Assembly: GCA_045119835.1 (NCBI GenBank)
Contig: JBGVED010000085.1
Location: 1-37,619, forward strand
Direction: 5' to 3'
Length of the DNA: 37,619 nucleotides
Source: CALVUJ01 sp045119835
GTDB lineage: Bacteria; Bacillota_I; Bacilli_A; RFN20; DUOF01
Shown here: positions 23,864-31,741 of the stretch, in pieces
Layout: each line of letters begins with the position of its first letter
Position numbering within the stretch: the first letter of the stretch is position 1
The notes under the pieces: model-generated
What the model was told of the DNA's origin: nothing
Databases searched by the model: none
The model's input: the letters and a program-made list of their open reading frames with translations, nothing else
Translations under genes and position numbers: made by a program

Positions 23864-24190
23864 TTAGTCTACTTTTTCTAAAAATATTCTTTTTTCAAAT
23901 CCTCCACGTTTTTCTCTTTTTTTATTCATTGTTTCAATAACATCATCAAGGGATTTATTCTCTTCAAGTTTGGATAAAGCGCTTATAACTTCTAACATAT
24001 CCGCTAATTCTTCTATTTTTTCTTCGCTTGTTAAAGCATTTATAACTTCATTGTATTCTTCATATAATTTCTTTTCTAATTCTTTTTTATATTCTTCCTT
24101 TTCTAAAATTCTTATTGTAGGATTTTCTCCATTGCTTTTAATAACATCTGGAATATTATCTCTAACTAATTTATTATAGATTTTAGTCAT
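23864..24190 (-). CDS. MazG/phosphoribosyl-ATP pyrophosphohydrolase-like protein
   Basis: 108 residues from the ATG at 24190. The start gives MTKIYNKLVRDNIP, the usual beginning of this short all-helical family; a longer reading upstream would add an unlikely hydrophobic stretch. Metal-binding acidic residues lie in EEYNEVINAL and in IEELADMLEVISAL, matching the E-x-x-E and E-x-x-D pattern of all-alpha NTP pyrophosphatases. Members remove pyrophosphate from nucleoside triphosphates, often non-canonical ones. It stands alone, divergent from the nucleoside-diphosphate kinase gene. Histidine synthesis is not suggested, because no his genes are near. Confidence 0.85.
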   Translation of the reverse strand: MTKIYNKLVRDNIPDVIKSNGENPTIRILEKEEYKKELEKKLYEEYNEVINALTSEEKIEELADMLEVISALSKLEENKSLDDVIETMNKKREKRGGFEKRIFLEKVD

Positions 24191-24301
24191 ACTTTTGTCT
24201 TCCACCCTTCTTTTTTTTATTAATAATATAAATAACAAAAATATAATAACATAAAAAACGAAAATTTATATTGTTACACTATCAATAAAAGCTAAAAAAT
24301 A

Positions 24302-24330
24302 TTGTAAGAAGTAGAACAATAATGTAAAAT
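24302..24330 (+). promoter_or_regulatory. Promoter of the nucleoside-diphosphate kinase gene
   Basis: TTGTAA (24302-24307), 17 bases, TAAAAT (24325-24330). The ATG follows 26 bases later after AAAAGGAGAA. Confidence 0.65.
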
Positions 24331-24356
24331 TTTTCTTAAAAGAAAAGGAGAATATT

Positions 24357-24776
24357 ATGAAACAAACAACATATATTATGGTAAAGCCTCATTTCGCTAA
24401 TTATGACAATATCATTGAGTTAGTAAAAAATGAGATAACTAACAAAGGAATGGAAATAAAAGATGCTTCTTTTGTTAAGTATTCTATAAAAGATGCTCAA
24501 AAACATTATGCAGAGCATTTTAGAGGAAGTTATGAAAACGCTAAAGGGTTTTATAAAGAATTAGAAGATTATATTACTTCTGATAAGGCTTATGGAATGG
24601 TCGTTTATGGGGAAGATTCAATAACTTCAATGAGAAGTTTAATTAAAGAATTAAGACAAACAATTCCTGCAATGCTAAATGAAGAACCTCGTATGACTGA
24701 AAATGTTTTACATGGCTCAGATTGCGAAGAATCTGCAATTAATGAAATAGAAATATTTAATACTTTAAAAAAATAA
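24357..24776 (+). CDS. ndk: Nucleoside-diphosphate kinase
   Basis: Transfers the gamma phosphate between nucleoside triphosphates and diphosphates through a phosphohistidine. 139 residues, the normal length. Lys10 in MVKPH and the active-site His119 in ENVLHGSD are present, as are YAEH and a GFYKELEDYITSDKAYGMVVYGED block close to the family consensus. Two departures: the usual KPDG is KPHF, and the loop that normally reads NPxxAxPGTIR is replaced by TIPAMLNEEPRM, although arginines and the Asn before the histidine remain. It is a single-gene unit with its own promoter and terminator. Confidence 0.92.
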   Translation: MKQTTYIMVKPHFANYDNIIELVKNEITNKGMEIKDASFVKYSIKDAQKHYAEHFRGSYENAKGFYKELEDYITSDKAYGMVVYGEDSITSMRSLIKELRQTIPAMLNEEPRMTENVLHGSDCEESAINEIEIFNTLKK

Positions 24777-24804
24777 TAAAAGGGCTTAAAATAGCCCTTT
24801 TATT
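24775..24804. terminator. Bidirectional terminator between ndk and the ADA-like operon
   Basis: Perfect 12-bp stem (AATAAAAGGGCT with its complement), six-base loop, flanked by T on each strand. It overlaps both stop codons. Confidence 0.92.
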
Positions 24805-25175
24805 ATACCTTCATATGCTTCTTTATAAAATTTTATTTCTCTATTTGTAATGATATTTATTTTTATTAAATTAATTATTTTTTCTTCATCACTAATAGAG
24901 CTAACTATACTATCTTTTAATTTTTTTAAAACACGTATTTCATCTATTGATAATCCATCATAATCGTAATAAGCATTTTTAATAAACTCATAACAATATT
25001 GTATTCTTTGCTTATCATTTAATACTTTTTTATTTAGGGTAAATAAAGCGTCTTGCGCTTCTTTCAATTGATTTATAGTTTGAACATTTGATGCTTTTAT
25101 AAATTCTAATATTTCTTCAATTAAAACTTCATTATCTTTGCTTTTATATTTTAATAATTCGTCTTTGAAATTCAT
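24786..25175 (-). CDS. Helical protein of unknown function, third gene of the ADA-like operon
   Basis: 129 residues, not recognised. ATG one base after the stop of the preceding gene, with AGGGGAGG in that gene's last codons, so translation is coupled. The composition and heptad-like spacing suggest an all-helical soluble protein (for example LIEEILEFIKASNVQTINQL). The end reads YKEAYEGIIKGLF. No catalytic motif seen. It always sits downstream of an adenosine-deaminase-like gene and another helical protein here; a partner or inhibitor role is possible but only by position. Confidence 0.65.
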   Translation of the reverse strand: MNFKDELLKYKSKDNEVLIEEILEFIKASNVQTINQLKEAQDALFTLNKKVLNDKQRIQYCYEFIKNAYYDYDGLSIDEIRVLKKLKDSIVSSISDEEKIINLIKINIITNREIKFYKEAYEGIIKGLF

Positions 25176-25176
25176 T

Positions 25177-25653
25177 TTACATATTGCCTCCCCTATTATA
25201 TTTAATAGTAGTTTGGGCTAATGGTTTTTCTTCTTTTTCATTTTCTAAGCACATTTTATAAAGGTTTAATAGCGACTTATAAAAAGTAATATCTAAATTC
25301 ATGCTTATTTGAACGTATGTTATAAGATCTTTTATTATTTCATCACATTTACCTTTTTCTAGGTAATTTGATTGAGCCTCAGCTTCCATTTTTATTTCAT
25401 TAATTAATTTATTTAATCGTGTAATAGTAGATTTAGCTTTCCCTTCACAGTATATTCTTGCAAAATCATATTCTATTTTTTCAATAGCCATCATCAACAA
25501 TTCAGATTCAGATAATCTTTCTCCATTATAAAAACTATTTTCTCTTTCAAGGTGGTATAAAAACTCTAGTTTTTGCCCATAGCTATATGTAGAAAAATTT
25601 TCATCTATACTCATAAATATTTTTTCTATATTTTTTCTATTTACTACAGCCAT
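25177..25653 (-). CDS. Helical protein of unknown function, second gene of the ADA-like operon
   Basis: 158 residues, no family recognised. It begins directly after the stop of the deaminase-like gene; its AAGGAGGAG site is made from that gene's last codons (Lys-Lys-Gly-Gly-Val). Long amphipathic helices dominate: YGQKLEFLYHLERENSF, SELLMMAIEKIEYDFARIY and a basic-acidic helix around TRLNKLINEIKMEAEAQSN. The C-terminal tail (TTIKYNRGGNM) is probably flexible. No membrane segment. Tight coupling suggests it works with the deaminase-like enzyme in fixed ratio. Confidence 0.65.
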   Translation of the reverse strand: MAVVNRKNIEKIFMSIDENFSTYSYGQKLEFLYHLERENSFYNGERLSESELLMMAIEKIEYDFARIYCEGKAKSTITRLNKLINEIKMEAEAQSNYLEKGKCDEIIKDLITYVQISMNLDITFYKSLLNLYKMCLENEKEEKPLAQTTIKYNRGGNM

Positions 25654-26772
25654 TTAAACTCCTCCTTTTTTAATTATTTTCTTATCAAATTCTTCTATTT
25701 TGTTCTGATTATCTTTTTTTACAATACTAGATGCTATTTTATCTTCTTCTTGTTTGCTAGTATCATATAATCCATGCCCATCACTAGATATTACAATAGG
25801 GATGCCGTTATCTAAATAATAGTTGTATGGGATATCACTATACTCATCTATGTTATCCAAAGCATAATTAGAAGACGCATTAATTTCTACGATACATTTA
25901 AACTTTTTCATAAGTCTTAGATATTCTTGATTTTTTTCAAAGTATATTCCATGTCCAATTCTTATTTGAGGAGGAGGAATAGTTATCCCTAGTTTTTCTT
26001 CAATTTTCTCTAAAAGCGTTAATATTTTTTGAGTATTCTCCCTTGAATATCTAGTTTCTCCTGAATGTATTCTTAGAGTTGTATTATTCCATTTATTTAA
26101 AGTTTCGATTAAAGGGGTTAATTTTCCAATTAGTCCTTGTTTATTATTTTCGTCAATTTCCGAATCTAATAAAGGTAATTCTGCCCCCATTATATCGAAT
26201 CCTACTGATAACCCTTTATCGATTAATTCAGCCAATCTTCTTGAGCTTTGTCTAAAATCTTTTGCTACTTTTTCTCTATCTGTAGAGAACAAAAAGCTAC
26301 ATTTTATTTGATCAAGTAAACTCACATCTGCATATTTAAAAATATTGTCTATTATCTTAGCATTTGAATAACTTATCTCTACATATTCAACGCCTTGTCC
26401 TATAAGCTCTTTTAAAGATTCATTAAAATACTCTGCATAAATTTTATATTTTATTTCTTGTGCATCTATAGTTGAAGTATTACTTGAAACAAAAGCAACT
26501 AAATCTCCAATAAGTGTGTTTCTAAACGTATAAAACTCATTTAATTCACTGTAATCAACTTTTTTTCCTTTTGGAATATACAACTTATCAAAAACACGTT
26601 TATCTTTTAAAAAGTTGTTTACACTAATTCTTCTAATTGCCGTGCTATCAAAATCAATTTGACCATTTTTATTTATTGGAAAACAATAATTAAAATCACA
26701 AAGTAAATTCATAAACCCTTGCGCTGATAGCATTCCCATTAGATGCGTGTGTAATTCTGTCTTTGTTTTCAT
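25654..26772 (-). CDS. Adenosine deaminase superfamily metal-dependent hydrolase
   Basis: 372 residues; ATG after GTAGGTGG. The zinc site of the adenosine/AMP deaminase superfamily is complete: HTHL near residue 8, LRIHSGET (His and Glu of the usual HAGE), IGHGIY and VISSDGHG. The usual SDDP is replaced by SDGHG, and a roughly 60-residue segment between the first two sites (RRISVNNFLKDKRVF) resembles the substrate-lid region of deaminases. Substrate is probably a purine nucleoside or derivative, but the altered fourth motif leaves this open. It leads a three-gene operon with two small helical proteins of unknown function, which is not the usual nucleoside-catabolism setting. Confidence 0.85.
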   Translation of the reverse strand: MKTKTELHTHLMGMLSAQGFMNLLCDFNYCFPINKNGQIDFDSTAIRRISVNNFLKDKRVFDKLYIPKGKKVDYSELNEFYTFRNTLIGDLVAFVSSNTSTIDAQEIKYKIYAEYFNESLKELIGQGVEYVEISYSNAKIIDNIFKYADVSLLDQIKCSFLFSTDREKVAKDFRQSSRRLAELIDKGLSVGFDIMGAELPLLDSEIDENNKQGLIGKLTPLIETLNKWNNTTLRIHSGETRYSRENTQKILTLLEKIEEKLGITIPPPQIRIGHGIYFEKNQEYLRLMKKFKCIVEINASSNYALDNIDEYSDIPYNYYLDNGIPIVISSDGHGLYDTSKQEEDKIASSIVKKDNQNKIEEFDKKIIKKGGV

Positions 26773-26795
26773 TATTCCACCTACTTTACATAACT

Positions 26796-26824
26796 ATTTT
26801 AAAATTTGTAACATTATAATTCAA
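26796..26824 (-). promoter_or_regulatory. Promoter of the ADA-like operon
   Basis: Minus strand: TTGAAT (26824-26819), 17 bases, TAAAAT (26801-26796), 24 bases before the ATG. An alternative TATAAT lies within the spacer. Confidence 0.55.
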
Positions 26825-26831
26825 CAAAAAT

Positions 26832-27116
26832 TTATTTGTGCTTAAAGCTATAGTATTCTTTATCTTTTAATGGATCGATTGAATTTTCATCAAAATCCTC
26901 TATTATAAATTTATTGTTTTTAAAAATATCTAAAAACTCATTGAATTTAAGGCAATAAGAACTATTACTTGAATATACATATATTTTGTTTTTTCTACAA
27001 ACAAATCTATTATTTGAGTTATCTTTTAATATAATCTTATCTTTTAATATTTCTAAAGCTTCGTTTACATCAAATACTTGTTCCACAAAAATTTCACTCC
27101 TATCATAAATTAGCAT
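26832..27116 (-). CDS. Small protein of unknown function, third gene of the DHH operon
   Basis: 94 residues by the ATG at 27116, which overlaps the upstream stop in TAATG. No ribosome binding site precedes that ATG, whereas an AGGAGTG lies ten bases before an in-frame GTG at 27086, which would give 84 residues starting MEQVFDVNEALEIL. Either start is possible. The sequence alternates short strands and helices (RFVCRKNKIYVYSSNSSYCLKF) with an acidic end. No family recognised. It probably belongs to the operon with the DHH enzyme. Confidence 0.6.
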   Translation of the reverse strand: MLIYDRSEIFVEQVFDVNEALEILKDKIILKDNSNNRFVCRKNKIYVYSSNSSYCLKFNEFLDIFKNNKFIIEDFDENSIDPLKDKEYYSFKHK

Positions 27117-27592
27117 TATTCATAGTTTTCATCTTCTTTTAGTATCATCTTTTTACAACCAACTTCTTTTAAACCTTCCAAAATTGTAAAAAACACAACA
27201 CTATCTATTGAATATTTTTCATAGTCATCATTTTGCGATTGTATTTGTTCAACTATATAAATAAAATTATTTGTATCTATAAGCAGTTGGTAGTAATTAT
27301 CTGATTTAGAACAAATAAAATCATAAATAGTCCTTTCTTTAAGACTTGAAGATATATTGATTTTTTTTATGGTTTCTCCCGTTATTTTTGCTTTCAAAAC
27401 ATCAAAGATAAAGGTTGGCAATTCTATTTCAACAAAATAATTACCTTCTTCATCTTCTGAATATAGCGCAAGCGCATCTGCTATCCCAATAACATCAAAT
27501 TTTTTTTCGAGCTTATCAAACTCAATCATATCCACAGTGTCATTTTCTTCATTATATTTGTAGTATGTAATATACCTATCTACGTTTTTCAT
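27116..27592 (-). CDS. Protein of unknown function, second gene of the DHH operon
   Basis: 158 residues; ATG nine bases after GGAG. No family recognised. The visible pattern is alpha/beta: IGIADALALYSEDEEGNYFVEIE, a helical stretch FIFDVLKAKITG, then QLLIDTNNFIYIVEQIQSQ. It lies 38 bases after the DHH gene and its TAA overlaps the next start. There is no signal peptide or membrane helix. Its neighbours give no clear function. Confidence 0.65.
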   Translation of the reverse strand: MKNVDRYITYYKYNEENDTVDMIEFDKLEKKFDVIGIADALALYSEDEEGNYFVEIELPTFIFDVLKAKITGETIKKINISSSLKERTIYDFICSKSDNYYQLLIDTNNFIYIVEQIQSQNDDYEKYSIDSVVFFTILEGLKEVGCKKMILKEDENYE

Positions 27593-27630
27593 AATCTTAA
27601 CCGCTCCTTTTAAATTTAGTAGTTATTACT

Positions 27631-28566
27631 TTAATAACATTTTTTATTGTTATAGTATTCTTTTTCAATGCTGGGCATTATGTCGCTACCTCTAGAAGTA
27701 TACTTATTATATTTAACAATCTCAACACTATTTGATGTTATTTTATAGGTTGTTGTTTTTAATTCAATCATATTATGAACAATAAAAACAAACATATCTA
27801 AATTTTTATCCCTAACATCTTCTTTTAAAATATTTATTATGCTTTCTATTTTATAATCATTACCTTTTTCATTTCCTATTTGAACATAACTTGACTCTAC
27901 TAAATGATTGTTATAATTGTATTTTTTTAGTCCGTTTAAACTACATTGTTTTAAATCATCTAATGGTGTTAAGTATAAACCAATTTTATATAATTTATCA
28001 TAATCAAGATTTAATTTTTGGCACATATTTAAAACCCAAACTTTGTCTTCTTCTCTTGATTTTGTTGAGTTGAATGATGCTGTATCTAGCATTGTTGCTA
28101 AAATAGCTAATGTTATGTCTTTTTTATCAAGTATATTTTCATTATTTTTGCAAATATATAGTGCTGTAGAGCTGATAGGTTTATTAAAATACATATCTAA
28201 ACCAAATAGTTTATTAACAGGATGATGATCTATAATAGCAATTATTTCCCCCTGACAGATTCTAGAATTATTGTCTACTAGAATATATTTTGTATTATTA
28301 TCATGATTTATTTGGAATTGATATTTACTTGCATCAAAATCATATCTATTTAAAAAATCTAATGACTCTTTAGAAATAGTTTTATCAGTTATACAAAAAG
28401 ATGCGTTGAATCCTTCTTTTAATAAAACTTTTTCTAATAAATAACCACTAATAATACTATCTACATCTGGATGTTCATGTCCTAATATAATTATTTTATT
28501 ATTACGATATTTTTCTAATTTATTTATTATATTTACCTCATCTATAAACACTTCAATCACCATCAT
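27631..28566 (-). CDS. DHH/DHHA2-type phosphoesterase, family II inorganic pyrophosphatase-like
   Basis: 311 residues, the length of family II (manganese-dependent) pyrophosphatases. Motif order fits: GHEHPDVDSI (near residue 29), a strand ending in VDNN, IDHHP near residue 112, ATMLDTASFNSTKS, and a C-terminal SRGSDIMPSIEKEY resembling the SRKKQVVPQL end that binds phosphate. It may hydrolyse pyrophosphate, polyphosphate or a related phosphoanhydride. The usual GHKNPDTDS reads GHEHPDVDS, so a specialised substrate is possible. The start is the first of two consecutive ATGs. No ribosome binding site is present; a TATAAT ends nine bases before the ATG, which points to a leaderless mRNA. Confidence 0.85.
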   Translation of the reverse strand: MMVIEVFIDEVNIINKLEKYRNNKIIILGHEHPDVDSIISGYLLEKVLLKEGFNASFCITDKTISKESLDFLNRYDFDASKYQFQINHDNNTKYILVDNNSRICQGEIIAIIDHHPVNKLFGLDMYFNKPISSTALYICKNNENILDKKDITLAILATMLDTASFNSTKSREEDKVWVLNMCQKLNLDYDKLYKIGLYLTPLDDLKQCSLNGLKKYNYNNHLVESSYVQIGNEKGNDYKIESIINILKEDVRDKNLDMFVFIVHNMIELKTTTYKITSNSVEIVKYNKYTSRGSDIMPSIEKEYYNNKKCY

Positions 28567-28575
28567 TATTTTAAC

Positions 28576-28581
28576 ATTATA
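28576..28581 (-). promoter_or_regulatory. TATAAT box immediately before the DHH gene (leaderless transcript candidate)
   Basis: Minus-strand TATAAT (28581-28576) lies nine bases before the ATG at 28566, so transcription would begin within two to four bases of the start codon. No convincing -35 is visible. Confidence 0.45.
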
Positions 28582-28617
28582 TACTTCTTTTTACTATAAT
28601 TACTTTTATAAGAAATA

Positions 28618-29235
28618 CTAATTATGTTTACTAGTAACTTTTATACTTATTTTAGGTATAATCATGCTTATAGAATAAGAAAAAGAAAACAATATTATAA
28701 GCCAAATTAATGTTAAAAATAGGGGTTGATCATCAACCTGTAAAAAAGGATAAGGTCCATCTACTACTTGTATAGCATTTAAAAAAACCATTATAATTCC
28801 ATATAAAAGCGTTGGTATTAAAACATAAATATTATCTTTTTTCGTAATAAAGGAATTATCTTCTAAAAAGACAAATGATATAAAGAATAATATTGGGCAT
28901 AATAAATGATGATATAACATTGATTCATATGTAAACATCATAAAACATTTCATCCCAAATTTTAATGATAATAAAGGAACTAAAATAAGTGACACAACCA
29001 AAAAGGTTATTGTTAAAACATTAACACTTAAATATCTTAAAAATCTTAACCATTTTGGCTTTTCTTTATTTAAGTAAAATAGAATTATTGTGCTGCTTAC
29101 TAATGCTAATAAGTTGCTATATTGTGTATAATAAGTAAACATTTTATAATCAAATTCTTTCATACTTAAATATAAAGATATTAACTCAAATATAATTATC
29201 AAAACATTTATTGATACAAGTGCTTTTTTCTTCAT
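28618..29235 (-). CDS. Pr6Pr / FAR-17a-like integral membrane protein
   Basis: 205 residues, mostly membrane. Six hydrophobic helices can be read at about 5-25, 36-55, 67-90, 108-127, 137-155 and 172-192. The signature features of Pr6Pr-type proteins are present: YYTQYSNLL after helix one, a conserved YHHLLCPI in helix four, and PYPFLQV before helix six. Function in bacteria is poorly known; related families include FAR-17a/AIG1 esterases, in which the conserved His is catalytic. ATG follows GAGGA. It lies alone after the HD hydrolase gene and its terminator. Confidence 0.75.
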   Translation of the reverse strand: MKKKALVSINVLIIIFELISLYLSMKEFDYKMFTYYTQYSNLLALVSSTIILFYLNKEKPKWLRFLRYLSVNVLTITFLVVSLILVPLLSLKFGMKCFMMFTYESMLYHHLLCPILFFISFVFLEDNSFITKKDNIYVLIPTLLYGIIMVFLNAIQVVDGPYPFLQVDDQPLFLTLIWLIILFSFSYSISMIIPKISIKVTSKHN

Positions 29236-29277
29236 TTATATTCCTCTTTTTTTATATCAATATATGTTTTTTGTTAA

Positions 29278-29305
29278 AATAAAAGCACCAAAAGGTGCTC
29301 TTATT
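29278..29305 (-). terminator. Terminator of the HD hydrolase gene
   Basis: Minus strand: AGCACC and GGTGCT (arms 29299-29294 and 29289-29284, four-base loop) extend to a 12-bp stem with one mismatch, followed by a T-rich tract. Confidence 0.85.
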
Positions 29306-29307
29306 AT

Positions 29308-29970
29308 TTATTTCAATTTTCCTTTACTTACCTCGTCAACTATGCCTGCAATATATTTTTTACAATCACTTTCATTATCAAGTAAATTCCATACTGCATT
29401 TTGTTCTTTTGTGGTTTGAGGAATATTTAACCAATATTTAACATATCCATTTTTACCAAACTTTTTATTAACGAAGTCATATACTCTATTTATTTGTTCT
29501 TCCCTGTTGTATTGTTTTTCATTTTTTAATCCATATTTTACAGGACGAGAGAATACTAAATATAAACTATTATTTCTATCTGCATCCGCTACTATTTTTC
29601 CATATATACTACGTGGAGGATATTGTAAATGCGAAGAGTGATCTTCAACTGCTTGAGCTATCATCTCAACAGTTTCTTCATCATAAAATTGTTTTAATTT
29701 AGAATCTTCTCTTACAATAATTCCTGAACTTTTAGCATGTCCTTCTCTACCTTTAGTTATTCCTATGTCATGGTATGCTCCTACCACATAAGCGATTTCA
29801 AGGTTAATATCAATCCCTTGTTTTATTAACTCATTACCATAATCCAAACAATTTTTAGTAACAAAATTGAAATGCGATATACTATGTGCTTTATCAAAGT
29901 TTTTATACTTTGCTTTAATTTCATCATTAATATATTTTTTTAAGTCTTCTCTTATAAAACTTTTTTTCAT
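29308..29970 (-). CDS. HD domain metal-dependent phosphohydrolase
   Basis: 220 residues; ATG after GAGGTG. The HD site is visible: His29/His33 in HSISHF, His67-Asp68 in AYHDIG, His in GHAKSS and EDHSSH, and Asp in ADADR. Proteins of this size hydrolyse nucleotides or phosphate monoesters (YfbR- or hydrolase-like), and cannot be told apart from sequence. The last 60 residues (LNIPQTTKEQNAVW) show no further domain. It is followed by a strong terminator and lies 58 bases after the ZIP transporter gene. Confidence 0.88.
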   Translation of the reverse strand: MKKSFIREDLKKYINDEIKAKYKNFDKAHSISHFNFVTKNCLDYGNELIKQGIDINLEIAYVVGAYHDIGITKGREGHAKSSGIIVREDSKLKQFYDEETVEMIAQAVEDHSSHLQYPPRSIYGKIVADADRNNSLYLVFSRPVKYGLKNEKQYNREEQINRVYDFVNKKFGKNGYVKYWLNIPQTTKEQNAVWNLLDNESDCKKYIAGIVDEVSKGKLK

Positions 29971-30027
29971 TCTTTACACCTCGTATTTCTTAAATTTTTT
30001 ATCTAATAATCAAATATCTTATTATTT

Positions 30028-30807
30028 TTATCCAAGAGCAACATCTAATATCATCATTAAAACAAAACCTAATGATAATGAAATTGTAGCTAAATTACTA
30101 TGCTTATCGCTTTGAGATTGTGGTATGAGTTCTTCTACTACTACATACATCATTGCCCCGGCTGCAAATGATAATAAATAAGGTAAAACTGGCTGAATGT
30201 AGCCAATTAATAAAATAGTAATAATGGTAGCAATAGGCTCTACTATTCCTGATACTGCTCCCATAAAAAATGATTTTGATTTACTTTCTCCATTGCCTTT
30301 TAAAGGAAGAGAAATTATCGCACCTTCTGGCAAATTTTGAACAGCTATTCCTATAGCTAAAGTTAATGCTGCTGTTAGTGTAATGAATGTATTACCATAA
30401 TAGACTCCAGCTAAAACAACACCAACTGCCATACCTTCAGGAATATTATGCAAAGTTACTGCTAATACTAGCATAGTGTTCTTTTTTAGTTTCGATTTAA
30501 CACCTTCAGGTTCATCACTATTAACGTGTAAATGAGGTATATAGGTATCTAGAACTAATAGAAATAATACTCCTAAAATAAATCCTACTGAAGCAGGAAT
30601 AATAGATAATTTGCCCATATCTGCAGACATATTAATAGATGGTATTAATAAAGACCAAACAGATACAGCAATCATCACTCCAGCAGCAAAACCTAATAAT
30701 ATTTTTTCTACTTTTATATTTAGCGCCTTCTTCATAAAAAAAACCAAAGAAGCGCCTAATACTGTTCCTAGAAACGGAAGAAACGTTCCAATTAATATTG
30801 TTTGCAT
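30028..30807 (-). CDS. ZIP family divalent metal transporter
   Basis: 259 residues, eight membrane helices. The binuclear metal motifs of helices four and five are present: HNIPEGMAVG and QNLPEGAIIS, separated by a GVYYGNTF loop. A metal-binding loop (HLHVNSDEPEG) lies between helices three and four. ZIP proteins import Zn, Fe or Mn. I take the ATG at 30807; a TTG six codons upstream would run into the upstream gene. The ATG is one base after the stop of the VIT1-type gene, with GGAG 12 bases upstream in that gene's codons, so the two are translationally coupled. Confidence 0.93.
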   Translation of the reverse strand: MQTILIGTFLPFLGTVLGASLVFFMKKALNIKVEKILLGFAAGVMIAVSVWSLLIPSINMSADMGKLSIIPASVGFILGVLFLLVLDTYIPHLHVNSDEPEGVKSKLKKNTMLVLAVTLHNIPEGMAVGVVLAGVYYGNTFITLTAALTLAIGIAVQNLPEGAIISLPLKGNGESKSKSFFMGAVSGIVEPIATIITILLIGYIQPVLPYLLSFAAGAMMYVVVEELIPQSQSDKHSNLATISLSLGFVLMMILDVALG

Positions 30808-30808
30808 A

Positions 30809-31690
30809 CTAAATATCAACTCCAAATAATTGTTTTGCTAATATTCCAACAAAGAAAGATATTACAGCAACGCTAACACTTATAATAGACATCTCCAAGA
30901 ATCTTGATTTAAATGGTTGACTTTGCGCTACTGAAGTATAATAAGTAAATCCTAATATAATTAACAAAACTACTGCTATCATGCAAATTAGAGCATACAT
31001 ATATTGTGAATTATTAAATATCAAATATGGAGAAATTAAAAGCACTACTGTAATTAAGTAAGCAACACCTGTATACAAACATGATTTTAAAGCATCACTT
31101 CTACCTTCACTTCTAGCGGATAAGAATTCACTTGAGGCCATTGAAAATGTCGCGGATATTCCTATAATCAAACCCGATAAAGCAATTAATTTTGTGTTTT
31201 GCATTGCAAAAGTAAAACCTGCTAATGATCCTGTTAATTCTACAAGCGCATCGTTAAGTCCTAAAACCATACTTCCTACATATTTTAATCTCTCTTCATC
31301 TAGCATTTCTAATAATGCTTTTTCATGTTCTTCTTCTTGTTGTCTAATAGCAACGCTCTCTTCTATTTCTTCTTTTAATAAATCATATTCTTTTTGAGCA
31401 TTTTCTTCTCCATTTTCCATCAATTTAACAGCGAATGTAAACCCAAATATTCTAGCGATTAATTTATATTTGAATATTTTAAATTTTTGAGGCTTCATTT
31501 CTTTCTTTGTATATTTTTTCCATATCTCATAATGCATTTTTTCTTCTTTTGAAAGACGAAGTAAAACTTTTTTGTTTTCCTCTCCTTTTGCAAACTTAGC
31601 TATCTTTTCATAAATTATACTTTCTGTAAGTTCACTTTTCTGCATTTTTTCAATAATTGATAAAGCTTCCTTTGAAATATTTTTTTCCAT
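30809..31690 (-). CDS. VIT1/CCC1 family transporter with N-terminal rubrerythrin-like domain
   Basis: 293 residues; ATG after AAAGGAGG. The first 125 residues form a ferritin-like helical domain with paired acidic and histidine residues (ESIIYEKIAKFA, LSKEEKMHYEIWKKY, AIRQQEEEHEK). From about 136 onward comes the VIT1 domain: VLGLNDALVELTGSLAGF on helix one, then MASSEFLSARSEGR, and three more helices to the end. This is the MbfA-like layout, which exports iron or manganese, with the soluble domain sensing or storing the metal. The following ZIP importer is translationally coupled, which gives an exporter and importer in one transcript. Confidence 0.92.
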   Translation of the reverse strand: MEKNISKEALSIIEKMQKSELTESIIYEKIAKFAKGEENKKVLLRLSKEEKMHYEIWKKYTKKEMKPQKFKIFKYKLIARIFGFTFAVKLMENGEENAQKEYDLLKEEIEESVAIRQQEEEHEKALLEMLDEERLKYVGSMVLGLNDALVELTGSLAGFTFAMQNTKLIALSGLIIGISATFSMASSEFLSARSEGRSDALKSCLYTGVAYLITVVLLISPYLIFNNSQYMYALICMIAVVLLIILGFTYYTSVAQSQPFKSRFLEMSIISVSVAVISFFVGILAKQLFGVDI

Positions 31691-31718
31691 AAATTTTCCT
31701 CCTTTTATTGCTGTGATA

Positions 31719-31727
31719 ATTATAACA
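31719..31727 (-). promoter_or_regulatory. Extended -10 promoter of the VIT1-ZIP operon
   Basis: Minus strand TGTTATAAT (31727-31719), a perfect TATAAT with TGn before it. No good -35 is visible. About 28 bases before the ATG. Confidence 0.5.
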
Positions 31728-31741
31728 CATTCTGTTGAGTT

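Noticed and set aside
23864..24190. HisE (histidine biosynthesis phosphoribosyl-ATP pyrophosphatase)
   Set aside because: No other histidine biosynthesis gene is in the window and the sequence fits the broader house-cleaning NTP pyrophosphatase group equally well.
25654..26772. RADAR-type RdrB deaminase
   Set aside because: The protein has 372 residues, far shorter than RdrB, and no RdrA-type ATPase lies nearby; the neighbours are small helical proteins.
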